Of a stretch of 59,483 nucleotides of DNA, positions 1 through 7,480 are shown piece by piece (position 1 is the first letter of the stretch; each line of letters starts with the position of its first letter). Under the pieces are notes generated by a model. The model was not told the DNA's origin, ran no database searches, and saw only the letters and a program-made list of their open reading frames with translations. Location of the stretch: the NCBI RefSeq assembly GCF_030688855.1, contig NZ_JAUYZK010000011.1:1-59483 (forward strand). Direction: 5' to 3'. Position numbers and translations under genes: made by a program. The stretch is from Helicobacter cappadocius (GTDB taxonomy: Bacteria > Campylobacterota > Campylobacteria > Campylobacterales > Helicobacteraceae).

Positions 1-494
1 AGTTCGCCCTCTAGTTCTGTGAAAGTATCTAGGATTTTCACGATTTCTTCTTGGATGGGTAGAGGCGGGATGGGGATGGGGAGATTTGAATAGTTAGATA
101 TCCATTGTCTTGCATGTTCTTTTGGAGAATATTTTATACATTTCATAGCATAATATAAATATCGAAAACTTATTCCTTCTTTTGGTGTTAGCATCTTCAT
201 AGCAGAACTTTTAACTTTAAATCTAAAATCTACCCAATGAAAAGAAGTGGTAAAATCATCAAATATGATGACAGGTTTTTCTTTTGTAGCTTCATAAATA
301 CCTTCATTTTCGTTTGTGTATCCCAAAATAAAACTATCTCCTGCAGTAAGAACAGGAATTGTATATTCATTGTTATATTCTGTGGATTTCACAATGTATT
401 GTGTAGGTTGTTTATAGTTTATAACTTCATTTAATCTTCTATATTCCACGCCATTAGGACAATGCTGATGAATGAGTTTTTGTATTTCGTTCAT
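1..494 (-). CDS. hsdS: Type I restriction-modification specificity subunit HsdS, N-terminal part (runs off left edge)
   Basis: HsdS supplies the DNA-binding specificity of a type I restriction-modification complex (HsdR2M2S). Reading minus from the ATG at 492-494 gives an open frame of about 164 codons to the window edge. It opens with MNEIQKLIHQHCPNGVEYR, typical of Helicobacter and Campylobacter S subunits, continues into a target-recognition domain, and reaches QEEIVKILDTFTELEGE, the signature of the central conserved helix that starts the spacer coiled coil. Only the first recognition domain is visible, so the second domain and any phase-variable repeat lie outside. The frame has no stop because the gene is cut. 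The hsdM and hsdR genes are not in view. The gene ends 30 bases from the stop of the potassium-channel gene, which is also on minus. Confidence 0.85.
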   Translation of the reverse strand, partial: MNEIQKLIHQHCPNGVEYRRLNEVINYKQPTQYIVKSTEYNNEYTIPVLTAGDSFILGYTNENEGIYEATKEKPVIIFDDFTTSFHWVDFRFKVKSSAMKMLTPKEGISFRYLYYAMKCIKYSPKEHARQWISNYSNLPIPIPPLPIQEEIVKILDTFTELEGE

Positions 495-524
495 TTTTTA
501 CTCTGTGGCATTGATTTTATTTGA

Positions 525-1652
525 TTATACATAATCTAGTTCTTTAGGTTTTTGTTTTTTGGTGATGAAACGTTTGGTCTCTCTGATTCCATTTGAAGTG
601 CCTATCATCAGTAGTTTTGATTCAGAGGCGATGATGGCTTCTCCATCGGGCATAGAGATATATTTGCCATCTTTTTGCGTGATACCAATAACAGATACTT
701 TTGTGATCTCTCTGAAATGAGCTTCTTTGAGTTTGTGTAATACAAGCCAACTGTATTTAGGAACGATAACTTCTTCAAGATCTAATGGAGTATCTTTTTT
801 ATATACAAATCGCTCTAATAGATTTTCCATATCTGGGCGGATCGCCATTGCACTGATTCTTTGTGCCATCAGCTTGGTGGGAGAAACCACGGTGTCTGAA
901 CCTAGTTTTTTGAGTTTTTCGACATCTTCTTCGGTGTCTGCGCTTGAGATGATGTAATAGGGTCTGCGATTGAGTTCTTTTTCAAAAAGTCTCACAGAAA
1001 CTATCAGGGCAATATTATCTGATGGGGTTTTTGAAAAGGTTACGATTCCTTTGGCACTTGAGAGATGCGTTTTTAGCATCGCTATGTTTGTGTGAGGATC
1101 TCCTGTGATGTAATAGGGGTATTTGTGTTTGATAGCTTCTTTGTCAAAATCGGGGCGATTATCCACCACGACAAAAGGTATCTGAGCATCTCGAAATTGT
1201 TTGCTTAGCTCGATGGTGTATTCATTGTGATAACAAATCACATAGTGGTTGCGTAATCTTGCAATTCTATTGACCATTTTTTTCTCCTTGATGAGCCTTG
1301 TTAGAGTTCCGTTGTTGATAATACTGATAATAAAAGCTACACTAAAGCCAGTGATACCCACGCCGCTGATGGTAAGAAATGATGTGAAGAGGATGGATAA
1401 AGGGCCAAAGTTTGATTCATTGAGTGCCCCAAAACCTGTATTTGTAAAAGTATAGGAAGCTTGAAAAAAAGCTTGAATGAGAGTGTAATTTTCTAGTCCC
1501 AAATACCCTAAAGTACCGATGAGGACAAAAACTTGAATAAGTACTAAAGGGAGCCTGAAGGCCTTAAATTGTTCGTATAATTCAGGTCTTAGATCAATAT
1601 CGGGTTTGGAGTTACTCCCCCAGTGGAGGATTTTTTTTAATTTTGTAAGCAA
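525..1652 (-). CDS. kchA: Two-TM potassium channel with RCK regulatory domain (KchA-like)
   Basis: A 375-residue inner-membrane potassium channel. A transmembrane helix lies at about 35-54, followed by a pore loop with selectivity filter TNTGFG at about 70-75 and a second helix at about 84-112. A cytoplasmic RCK/TrkA-N Rossmann domain spans about 135-250 and a TrkA-C-like domain about 290-365. The filter is GFG rather than the classical GYG, as in H. pylori HP0490 (HpKchA) as I remember it. The start is a TTG at 1650-1652 preceded by AGAGGG at usual spacing. The gene follows rpmB on the same strand, the H. pylori order. The family imports K+ and is needed for H. pylori colonisation; that role here is inferred. 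Confidence 0.85.
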   Translation of the reverse strand: MLTKLKKILHWGSNSKPDIDLRPELYEQFKAFRLPLVLIQVFVLIGTLGYLGLENYTLIQAFFQASYTFTNTGFGALNESNFGPLSILFTSFLTISGVGITGFSVAFIISIINNGTLTRLIKEKKMVNRIARLRNHYVICYHNEYTIELSKQFRDAQIPFVVVDNRPDFDKEAIKHKYPYYITGDPHTNIAMLKTHLSSAKGIVTFSKTPSDNIALIVSVRLFEKELNRRPYYIISSADTEEDVEKLKKLGSDTVVSPTKLMAQRISAMAIRPDMENLLERFVYKKDTPLDLEEVIVPKYSWLVLHKLKEAHFREITKVSVIGITQKDGKYISMPDGEAIIASESKLLMIGTSNGIRETKRFITKKQKPKELDYV

Positions 1653-1692
1653 GGCATATTACCCTCTAAATGAGTGAGCCTTATTCGCTCAC

Positions 1693-1881
1693 TTAAGATT
1701 TTTTCTTCATAGTTCTAAGTGTAGAAGCAGCAACTTTTATTTTTAAAGATGTTCCATCTTCAAGCTTGATTCTAACACTTCTTAGATTAGGAAGAGATCT
1801 TTTTTTGTTTTTGTTGTTTGCATGACTTACATTATTGCCTACCATAGGACCTTTTCCTGTAAAAAAACATTTTCTTGCCAT
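1693..1881 (-). CDS. rpmB: 50S ribosomal protein L28
   Basis: A 62-residue basic protein of the large ribosomal subunit. [20 protein letters not shown] at the N-terminus is the L28 signature, and the rest ([13 protein letters not shown], then a Lys-rich end) matches the family at its normal length. ATG start. It lies 40 bases upstream of the potassium-channel gene on the same strand, so the two may be co-transcribed. The 57 bases between it and the preceding glycosyltransferase stop are long enough for its own promoter. Confidence 0.95.
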   Translation of the reverse strand: MARKCFFTGKGPMVGNNVSHANNKNKKRSLPNLRSVRIKLEDGTSLKIKVAASTLRTMKKKS

Positions 1882-1938
1882 GATATTACCTTTTGATTAT
1901 GATTTGATTGCGTGATTATACAGAAATAAACTACAAAT

Positions 1939-3156
1939 TCACCTTAAGCTTGTGTGCTGTGAGTTTTGTTGTGGAGCATTTGAACAAGAGGGTGTTTTTA
2001 TGTTTTTTGCCACTTGGACAAACTCACCGACACCTTTGTCCCAAAGCATTCTAGCTATCAGCAAAAAGACGATTTTCTTAGAGCTATCACAGGGTCTAGG
2101 AGAAAAATGCTCAGTATTGATTCCTTCGCTTTTGAGTATCGTTGTTTTTTCTGATGTGGTGATATTGTTATTGAGAAATTCTCTTTCATCATCGGAATTT
2201 AAAAACCAGATTTCAGATGTTTTTGAGAGGGCGATTTGATACATTTTGCAGACTAGAAATTTTAATATTTTTTTCTTCCATCCTCCTTGTACAAATACAT
2301 AGCCAAGTCCTGTAATCATCGCTATATTTGGAATTTTTAACATCCTGGCGATGAAAGAACCATAAATCACGGGCTTGATAGTGTAACAAAAGCTCATTTG
2401 TGGCTTTAGTTGTTTGAGGATTTTTTTGATTTGAAAAAAGGTTTTGATATCTTTGTAGGGATTGAGGCTTTTGGAATCTATGTCAATACAGTGGTAATGA
2501 AAACCTTCTTGGAGAAGTTTCGCACTGCTTTCATCTTGTGGGGCTAGAATATGAATAGCAAACCCTAGATTTTTTAGAGTTTTGAGAACCTCTAATCTAA
2601 AGTGATACATTCCAAAAGAAGTGTTAGAAATAAAAACGATTGAGGATTTTGGGCATAAAGATTGGACTTTAGTTTCATAAAACTTAACGATATTTTTGAC
2701 ATCAAAGATTTCTTGAGCGATTTTTCTGCCCTCTATTCCCATTTTTAGCTTAGATTCAGTGGGAAGTTGGAGAAAAAAATTGATAGCATTTTGGAGGGAT
2801 TGGACATTTTTAGGTAGGCATAAAATTCCATTTTTGCCAATACTCAAGTCTTCTTGAAGGTTTTTTTCAAAGATGGTTTCTTTGCAACCAGGGACATCTG
2901 TAGTGATGATAGGCTTTTCCATAGACATCGCTTCTAAAAGTGAAAGCGGGATGCCTTCGCGATAACTACTAGGTAGAATTATACAACTTGCATTTGCTAT
3001 ATGTTCTCTTACATCATCACTTACCCCTAGATAGGTAATCGCTCCCTCACTTTGCCATTTTTTAATCTGACTTAGAGGGATTGATGAAGGGTTGCTATTA
3101 TCGGCTTTTCCAAGAAGCCAAAATTCAACACTGGTGTTATTTTTTGTTTCTATCAT
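1939..3156 (-). CDS. GT4-family glycosyltransferase with domains in permuted order
   Basis: Both halves of a GT4 (GT-B fold) glycosyltransferase are present but swapped. Residues 1-167 resemble the usual C-terminal nucleotide-sugar domain: EFWLLG at 11-16, LGVSDDVREHIANA at 43-56, and the EX7E motif with Glu67 and Glu75 in YREGIPLSLLEAMS. This part ends with the usual tail EIFDVKNIVKFYETKV. Residues 171-387 resemble the usual N-terminal acceptor domain: SSIVFISNTSFGMYHFRLEV, YTIKPVIYGS, TGLGYVF, then LIARMLWDKGVGEFVQVAKNIK, which normally runs into EFWLLG. The break falls at the interdomain linker on both ends, so one full protein's worth of sequence is present in 405 residues. ATGA overlap with the upstream GT2 gene. 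It probably acts in surface-glycan synthesis; whether it is active is unknown. It could be a fusion remnant of two tandem genes. Confidence 0.75.
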   Translation of the reverse strand: MIETKNNTSVEFWLLGKADNSNPSSIPLSQIKKWQSEGAITYLGVSDDVREHIANASCIILPSSYREGIPLSLLEAMSMEKPIITTDVPGCKETIFEKNLQEDLSIGKNGILCLPKNVQSLQNAINFFLQLPTESKLKMGIEGRKIAQEIFDVKNIVKFYETKVQSLCPKSSIVFISNTSFGMYHFRLEVLKTLKNLGFAIHILAPQDESSAKLLQEGFHYHCIDIDSKSLNPYKDIKTFFQIKKILKQLKPQMSFCYTIKPVIYGSFIARMLKIPNIAMITGLGYVFVQGGWKKKILKFLVCKMYQIALSKTSEIWFLNSDDEREFLNNNITTSEKTTILKSEGINTEHFSPRPCDSSKKIVFLLIARMLWDKGVGEFVQVAKNIKTPSCSNAPQQNSQHTSLR

Positions 3157-4106
3157 AATTTTATCTTTCCAAAACTAAATATAAAACTTAGAATTCTAAT
3201 ATAAGTTTGCCATTTTTGATGGTATTTAAGGGATCTAATGCACGATTGAAGATAAGCTAATTTTGGAGTATTATCATAGCGATATTCAAGCTCTATGATA
3301 GAGTGTAAAATAGCTTGGATTTTATTTTTGGCTTCATAGAAATATGGATTTGAGGTAAGTTCTTTTTTGGTTTCTAGCTCATCAAAGAGTTCTATGATTC
3401 TCTTGAGGTTGTTTATTTTTTTATCTCTAGTTTTGCTATCTCTAGTGATGGAAGAGTTGCTTTCGCAATAAATGTAAAACTTTTGACTTATGCCTACAGA
3501 GCTTTTTCCTAGAGCTATGAAGACAAAGTTTTGTAATAAATCTTCTGCCATCACAAGGTGTTCATCTATAAAATCTAAAGTTTTGATGGCCTTTAAAACC
3601 AAATCTTTTTTGTAAAGTTTCCCACATATTCCCCAAGGGGGGGTAGAAGAGAGTAGAAACACTTCTTTTAAAATCTGTTCATTTTGTAGAGATTTTGTGA
3701 TAATTTTAAGAGGTGCTTTTTTTAACGTTGGAGGAAAAAACTTGGTTCCAAAAAACACTATATCTACGCAGTGCTGCTCTGCTTTTTCATAGAGAATCCT
3801 ACAGGTTTCCTCTTCTAGGTAGTCATCACCATCTAAAAAACAGAGATATTCTCCTTTTGCGATTTTTGCCCCTTGTAATCTAGCAAGGAAGGTGCCTAGA
3901 TTTTTTTGATTATCCAAAATACGGATTCTAAGGTCTTTTTGTGCATATTCATGGGCTATTTGAATAGTTTTATCACTTCCTTTTTCATCTATAATGATAA
4001 TCTCTATTTCTCTTAAGGTTTGCCTTATGCACGAATGAATTGCTCTAGCTATGGAATCCTCTATATTATATGCAGGGATAATGATAGAGATTTTAGGATT
4101 TGTCAT
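3153..4106 (-). CDS. GT2-family glycosyltransferase
   Basis: A 317-residue GT-A fold family 2 glycosyltransferase, probably adding a sugar to a surface polysaccharide or LPS. It begins ISIIIPAYNIEDSIARAI, has the nucleotide-binding strand IIIIDEKGSDKT (about 36-47) and the metal-binding DGDD at 92-95 within YLCFLDGDDYLEEE. The later segment STPPWGICGKLYKKDL is typical of GT2 acceptor regions. Its Pro codons come from a C7 run on the coding strand (3637-3643). The start overlaps the preceding truncated GT2 by 14 bases and the stop overlaps the next gene as ATGA, so translation is coupled in the locus. Substrate unknown. Confidence 0.85.
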   Translation of the reverse strand: MTNPKISIIIPAYNIEDSIARAIHSCIRQTLREIEIIIIDEKGSDKTIQIAHEYAQKDLRIRILDNQKNLGTFLARLQGAKIAKGEYLCFLDGDDYLEEETCRILYEKAEQHCVDIVFFGTKFFPPTLKKAPLKIITKSLQNEQILKEVFLLSSTPPWGICGKLYKKDLVLKAIKTLDFIDEHLVMAEDLLQNFVFIALGKSSVGISQKFYIYCESNSSITRDSKTRDKKINNLKRIIELFDELETKKELTSNPYFYEAKNKIQAILHSIIELEYRYDNTPKLAYLQSCIRSLKYHQKWQTYIRILSFIFSFGKIKL

Positions 4107-4533
4107 AAAGTGAAGCTTTTATTTTTGTAGTAACAGAAGATGGTATGAATGATTTGATGAAAAATTTCAGAGATAAAGAACACAAGCTTGGGATACAAAA
4201 CAAAAAAGAAAGTTTATTGTATTTTTGTGCAATACGGAGATTTTCAAAGAAAAGCCTGAAGGGTTTATTTGATGAAAGACCTTCAAAATTATAAACCGCT
4301 ATGATTTCATCTATTTTGTAGAATTTATGACCTTCTTTGGCAATCTTGATAAAAAAATCATTATCCGCACAGATTTTAAAAGATGTATCAAAATGATGTT
4401 GCTTTAGAAGTTCTGTTTTGACAAACACGCTTTGATGGCAAAAAGGCATAATGTATGCAGATTTTTTTTTGGCGGGAATTTTGAGGTACTTTCCTTTGTT
4501 TATAAAAGTTGTGTCCCCATAAACAACACTCAT
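4093..4533 (-). CDS. C-terminal half of a GT2 glycosyltransferase (truncated)
   Basis: A 146-residue protein that aligns only with the second half of the adjacent upstream GT2. Its start MSVVYGDTTF corresponds to ISVIYGNSDL of that protein, and CHQSVFVKTELL, FKICADNDFFIKI, DEIIAVYNFEGLSS and the basic C-terminal tail follow in the same order. The N-terminal nucleotide-binding Rossmann part and metal-binding Asp motif are absent, so it is unlikely to act alone. The ATG is preceded by GAGG at good spacing, so it may still be translated. The missing half ends exactly where the neighbour carries its G11 tract, which suggests a deletion or recombination at an ancestral tract. It could be a decaying duplicate. 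Confidence 0.65.
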   Translation of the reverse strand: MSVVYGDTTFINKGKYLKIPAKKKSAYIMPFCHQSVFVKTELLKQHHFDTSFKICADNDFFIKIAKEGHKFYKIDEIIAVYNFEGLSSNKPFRLFFENLRIAQKYNKLSFLFCIPSLCSLSLKFFIKSFIPSSVTTKIKASLYDKS

Positions 4534-4576
4534 TTTTACCTCGCTAGATTTTTTTTATGATGTGATTTTATCAGAT

Positions 4577-5419
4577 TTAGAAGGAATTTTTGCTAAAGAT
4601 GACGCGAAGCTTATTTTTTAGTGATTTTGGTAACATAGAGCGCAAAACAAATCTAGGAAGAATACAAGTGATGTATTTTAAGCTCAAAAATATGGGGTAA
4701 AAACGATTGTAGCGATATGTGATCTTAACTTCTTCTTGGAGCATTTGAAAGCTTGGAGCACTTGAAATACCATTTAGATTAAATACAGATACAATTAGAT
4801 CGATTTTTTTAAAACCATAGCCTTTGTTAAATATTTTAGTGAAAAAATCCGTATCTCCAGCGATTTTGAAATTGGTATCATAGCGGTATTTTTTCATCAC
4901 TTTTGAATCAATAAAAGCGGATTGATGGATAAAGCGATGATGGTATTTGTGATTTTGTGAGTGTGAATAGATGATTTTGTGATTGAGAGCGTCATAAAAA
5001 AGATCACTATTTCCATAGATCACACTTATGCCTCCCCCCCCCCCATCTACTTTTAATGCTTCTTTGTATTTTTCAAAACATTTTGTTATGGTTGAATGTT
5101 CATAAAATCTATCCCCACTATTCATAAAATTACACCATTCTCCGGTGGCTAAATCGATTCCTTTGTTCATCGCATCATATATGCCTTTGTCTTTTTCGCT
5201 GATAAATTTATCGATGCAATGCTTTAGATGAGGAGGTTTGGCATCTATGTAGTTTTGAATGATTTGTTTTGTCCCATCAGTACTGTTTCCATCAATGATA
5301 ATGTATTGGATGTTTGGATAATCTTGAGAAAGTACGGATTCTATTGTATCAGCTATGTGAATAGCATCATTATATACGACTGTGATGATAGAGATTTTTG
5401 GATAGTTATGATTTTTCAT
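4577..5419 (-). CDS. GT2-family glycosyltransferase, phase-variable (G11 tract, in frame)
   Basis: A 280-residue GT2 glycosyltransferase resembling LPS and capsule transferases. It has ISIITVVYNDAIHIADTIES at the N-terminus, IIDGNSTDGT at about 41-50, EKDKGIYDAMNKGIDLATGE at about 75-94 and NSGD at 100-103 in place of DXD. A coding-strand G11 run (plus-strand C11 at 5034-5044) encodes Gly126-Gly130 and is in frame here. G10 would give a TAA three codons past the tract, and G12 would stop within about ten codons, so slippage switches the gene off. It overlaps the upstream methyltransferase by 14 bases. Sugar and acceptor unknown. Confidence 0.85.
   Translation of the reverse strand: MKNHNYPKISIITVVYNDAIHIADTIESVLSQDYPNIQYIIIDGNSTDGTKQIIQNYIDAKPPHLKHCIDKFISEKDKGIYDAMNKGIDLATGEWCNFMNSGDRFYEHSTITKCFEKYKEALKVDGGGGGISVIYGNSDLFYDALNHKIIYSHSQNHKYHHRFIHQSAFIDSKVMKKYRYDTNFKIAGDTDFFTKIFNKGYGFKKIDLIVSVFNLNGISSAPSFQMLQEEVKITYRYNRFYPIFLSLKYITCILPRFVLRSMLPKSLKNKLRVIFSKNSF
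5034..5044 (-). repeat. G11 homopolymer (contingency tract) in GT2 gene
   Basis: Eleven C on the plus strand, G11 in the coding direction, inside the GT2 gene at 4577-5419. At this length the frame continues; one base fewer or more gives an early stop (read directly from the flanking codons). Tracts of this length are established slipped-strand contingency loci in Helicobacter and Campylobacter. Confidence 0.9.
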
Positions 5420-6320
5420 AGATGGCTACAACACTCTGACCTCTAGCATCAGAGGGGATTTGAATGAATTTTTTCCCAATTATTCCAAGTTTATTGATAA
5501 TTTTACGCGAAACCCCCCTGTCTATAAGGGAAATAGGCAGGAATTTTTTTGCCCATTGAGCGGATTTATACATATCAATATGTTCGGGCTGGATATTTTC
5601 ATGATAGATAGAGATGAGTTTTAGATTGAATATTTTCGCAATATTTTCTAAGCTTTTGTCTGAAAATCTGCTCAAATGATGAGGTGGCATATTCAAAACC
5701 CCGTTTATTATATCTTTCATAAAACTATCCTCGCTTGGCACAGCGATTATCATATGCCCCCCCCCCCTTAGTGCTGCTAGTTTGGATTCTATAAATTCTC
5801 TAGGGTTGCTTACATGTTCTAAAACTTGAAAACTACAAACCACATCAAAAGATTGAGGATGAATTTTGGCGTATTCTTGGATAGAAATATTTTGTATATT
5901 AATACCGTTTTGTTCGGCTAGTTTTTTAGCTTCTGTGCTGAATTCTAGTCCTGTGTAGTCTGCTTTAGGCAAAAATTTTGCAAAAGCTCCTTTTCCGCAA
6001 CCAACTTCTAAGACCTTGCTAGAAGGTTTGATATAATCTTTAGTGTAGCGGTACTCTGTTTTTTCTGTCATATAATACCAGGGGAACTGATTGAAAGAAT
6101 TGTAAAATTCATTATCGCCTGTTGGCATTTTGGAGTCTTTGTCTAGGAAAAATCTCAAATCACAATCATTGCAATGGATGTAATTAAGATCTGAATCAAT
6201 CAGTCTATCAATGTCTATTTTGAAGTTTTTTTTGTATAAAAAAACTAAATCTTGTTTTTGTATCTTTTCTTCTATACTGCAATGAGATTTTTGACATAAT
6301 GGGCATTGGATATTATTCAT
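5406..6320 (-). CDS. Class I SAM-dependent methyltransferase, phase-variable (G11 tract, in frame)
   Basis: A 304-residue protein with an N-terminal Cys-rich zinc-ribbon-like part (CPLC at 6-9, CNDC at 50-53) followed by a methyltransferase Rossmann fold. The SAM motif VLEVGCGKGAF is at about 103-113, FDVVCSFQVLEHVSNPREF at about 158-176, and the post-motif strand RGGGHMIIAVPSED begins near 185. This type (Methyltransf_11/23 with a CxxC head) is common in glycan gene clusters, where it methylates a sugar or polysaccharide end. A coding-strand G11 (plus C11 at 5757-5767) encodes the RGGG turn. G10 gives TGA at once and G12 gives TAG within about ten codons, so the gene is ON here. The precise substrate is unknown. 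Confidence 0.8.
   Translation of the reverse strand: MNNIQCPLCQKSHCSIEEKIQKQDLVFLYKKNFKIDIDRLIDSDLNYIHCNDCDLRFFLDKDSKMPTGDNEFYNSFNQFPWYYMTEKTEYRYTKDYIKPSSKVLEVGCGKGAFAKFLPKADYTGLEFSTEAKKLAEQNGINIQNISIQEYAKIHPQSFDVVCSFQVLEHVSNPREFIESKLAALRGGGHMIIAVPSEDSFMKDIINGVLNMPPHHLSRFSDKSLENIAKIFNLKLISIYHENIQPEHIDMYKSAQWAKKFLPISLIDRGVSRKIINKLGIIGKKFIQIPSDARGQSVVAIYEKS
5757..5767 (-). repeat. G11 homopolymer (contingency tract) in methyltransferase gene
   Basis: Eleven C on plus, G11 in the coding direction, inside the methyltransferase gene at 5406-6320. It is in frame at G11. With G10 the following codons read ATA TGA, and with G12 a TAG appears about ten codons on, so only lengths congruent with eleven give the full protein. 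Confidence 0.9.
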
Positions 6321-6613
6321 TTATGGTTCTTTTGCGTTATTTTTTATTTGAGCTTATTTTATCACAAAATCATTTGATTGATAGAATGCACTGATTAAGG
6401 AAAACAAAAAATTAAAATTGTTTCCTTGATATTTAAAATTAGGCTTTATCTAGCATGTTTATAAATTTTCCAAATAGCAAAAATAAATTTTTAGACTATG
6501 GTTTTTCATATACTCTCTTTTTAAACATGCTTAGATGGATATGGGTTTATTGAGAGTTTTTGATTTTTGATTTGATGTATCTTTTGATGGGTCTAAGAAT
6601 GGGACGCAAAAAT

Positions 6614-7405
6614 TCAAGTGAAGAGATAATGCGAAATATTATTTTGCTTATCCCCCCCCCCCATTGTTTTTATTGTTGGGTTTAGTTTTTGATTTTTGGT
6701 TTTTAAAAAAATAGTTGCGTAAGTATTTTTTAAAATACCTAGATTTTTTAATCCCATGAATTTGGCAAAACTATCAAAGCTATAGCGATAATGAAAATTT
6801 TGAGGTAAGTGGCATTTGATGCAAGGATAAAAACAATTTCCAATAATCGCCTCCCCATTTATTTTCAAATATCCTAACATCTCCTCAAAGCTCTCAAGAG
6901 GATCTTCTAGGTGTTCTAAAACATCTGTAGCAATAATACAATCAAATTCAGATTCCAATTTAGAGATAAAATCAATATTTGGGTAATTAGCTACACATCT
7001 TTTGCCATATTCGCTAGGAAATGGTTCATAGATAAATATTTGCTTATCAGGTGATTTTTTGGCGATAGCTTTTGCTAATGTGCCAAATCCTCCGCCATAA
7101 TCAACGATAGTTTGAAAATCTTTTTTGGCAATATAATCAGCGATATTTTCTCGAACTTGTATGGAAATATCGTGATTTTCTATAAAAAGCCCATTGAGTA
7201 GCCAAACAGGATGGCTGTAATATTTCCCTAACTTATCCCAGTCTATATTTTTGTTATCACAACCCATTTCATCCCAAACTTTGTTCATTAAATACCATAT
7301 TTGTTCCAAGTCGTCGTGTATTTGAGGGTTTTGTGAGTTGAGCAAAAACTCAATAGACTCTCTTTCTTGTGGGGTTAAATCTTTATTTTCAAGCTCTATG
7401 GTCAT
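6614..7405 (-). CDS. Class I SAM-dependent methyltransferase with switchable C-terminus (G11 tract)
   Basis: A 263-residue methyltransferase. IVDYGGGFGTLAKAIAKKSP (about 100-119) is the SAM loop, EPFPSEYG follows as the acidic strand end, and FDCIIATDVLEHLEDPLESF (about 154-173) matches motif II. A coding-strand G11 (plus C11 at 6652-6662) lies near the 3' end. At the present length, TMGGG is followed by only 12 residues (DKQN to LFT). With G10 the frame instead runs 34 residues to a stop at 6547-6549, ending in a Lys/Arg-rich tail. With G12 translation ends right after the glycines. The G10 form may be the full-length one. Probable role in surface-glycan methylation, inferred from the locus. 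Confidence 0.8.
   Translation of the reverse strand: MTIELENKDLTPQERESIEFLLNSQNPQIHDDLEQIWYLMNKVWDEMGCDNKNIDWDKLGKYYSHPVWLLNGLFIENHDISIQVRENIADYIAKKDFQTIVDYGGGFGTLAKAIAKKSPDKQIFIYEPFPSEYGKRCVANYPNIDFISKLESEFDCIIATDVLEHLEDPLESFEEMLGYLKINGEAIIGNCFYPCIKCHLPQNFHYRYSFDSFAKFMGLKNLGILKNTYATIFLKTKNQKLNPTIKTMGGGDKQNNISHYLFT
6652..6662 (-). repeat. G11 homopolymer near the 3' end of a methyltransferase gene
   Basis: Eleven C on plus, G11 in the coding direction, 12 codons before the current stop of the methyltransferase gene at 6614-7405. The three frames beyond it end at different places: a short neutral tail (current), a 34-residue basic tail, or an immediate stop. A length change therefore alters the C-terminus and leaves the catalytic core intact. 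Confidence 0.88.
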
Positions 7406-7480
7406 TTGAATTCCTTGTTTGTTGATTGACTTTGGGGTATTTTATCACAACAATCAAGTTTCCCTATAACCAAATCTAGC

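Noticed and set aside
3637-3643. C7 (coding) run in the GT2 gene as a contingency tract
   Set aside because: Seven bases is short compared with the tracts of 10-11 nearby; kept only as a note in the gene entry.
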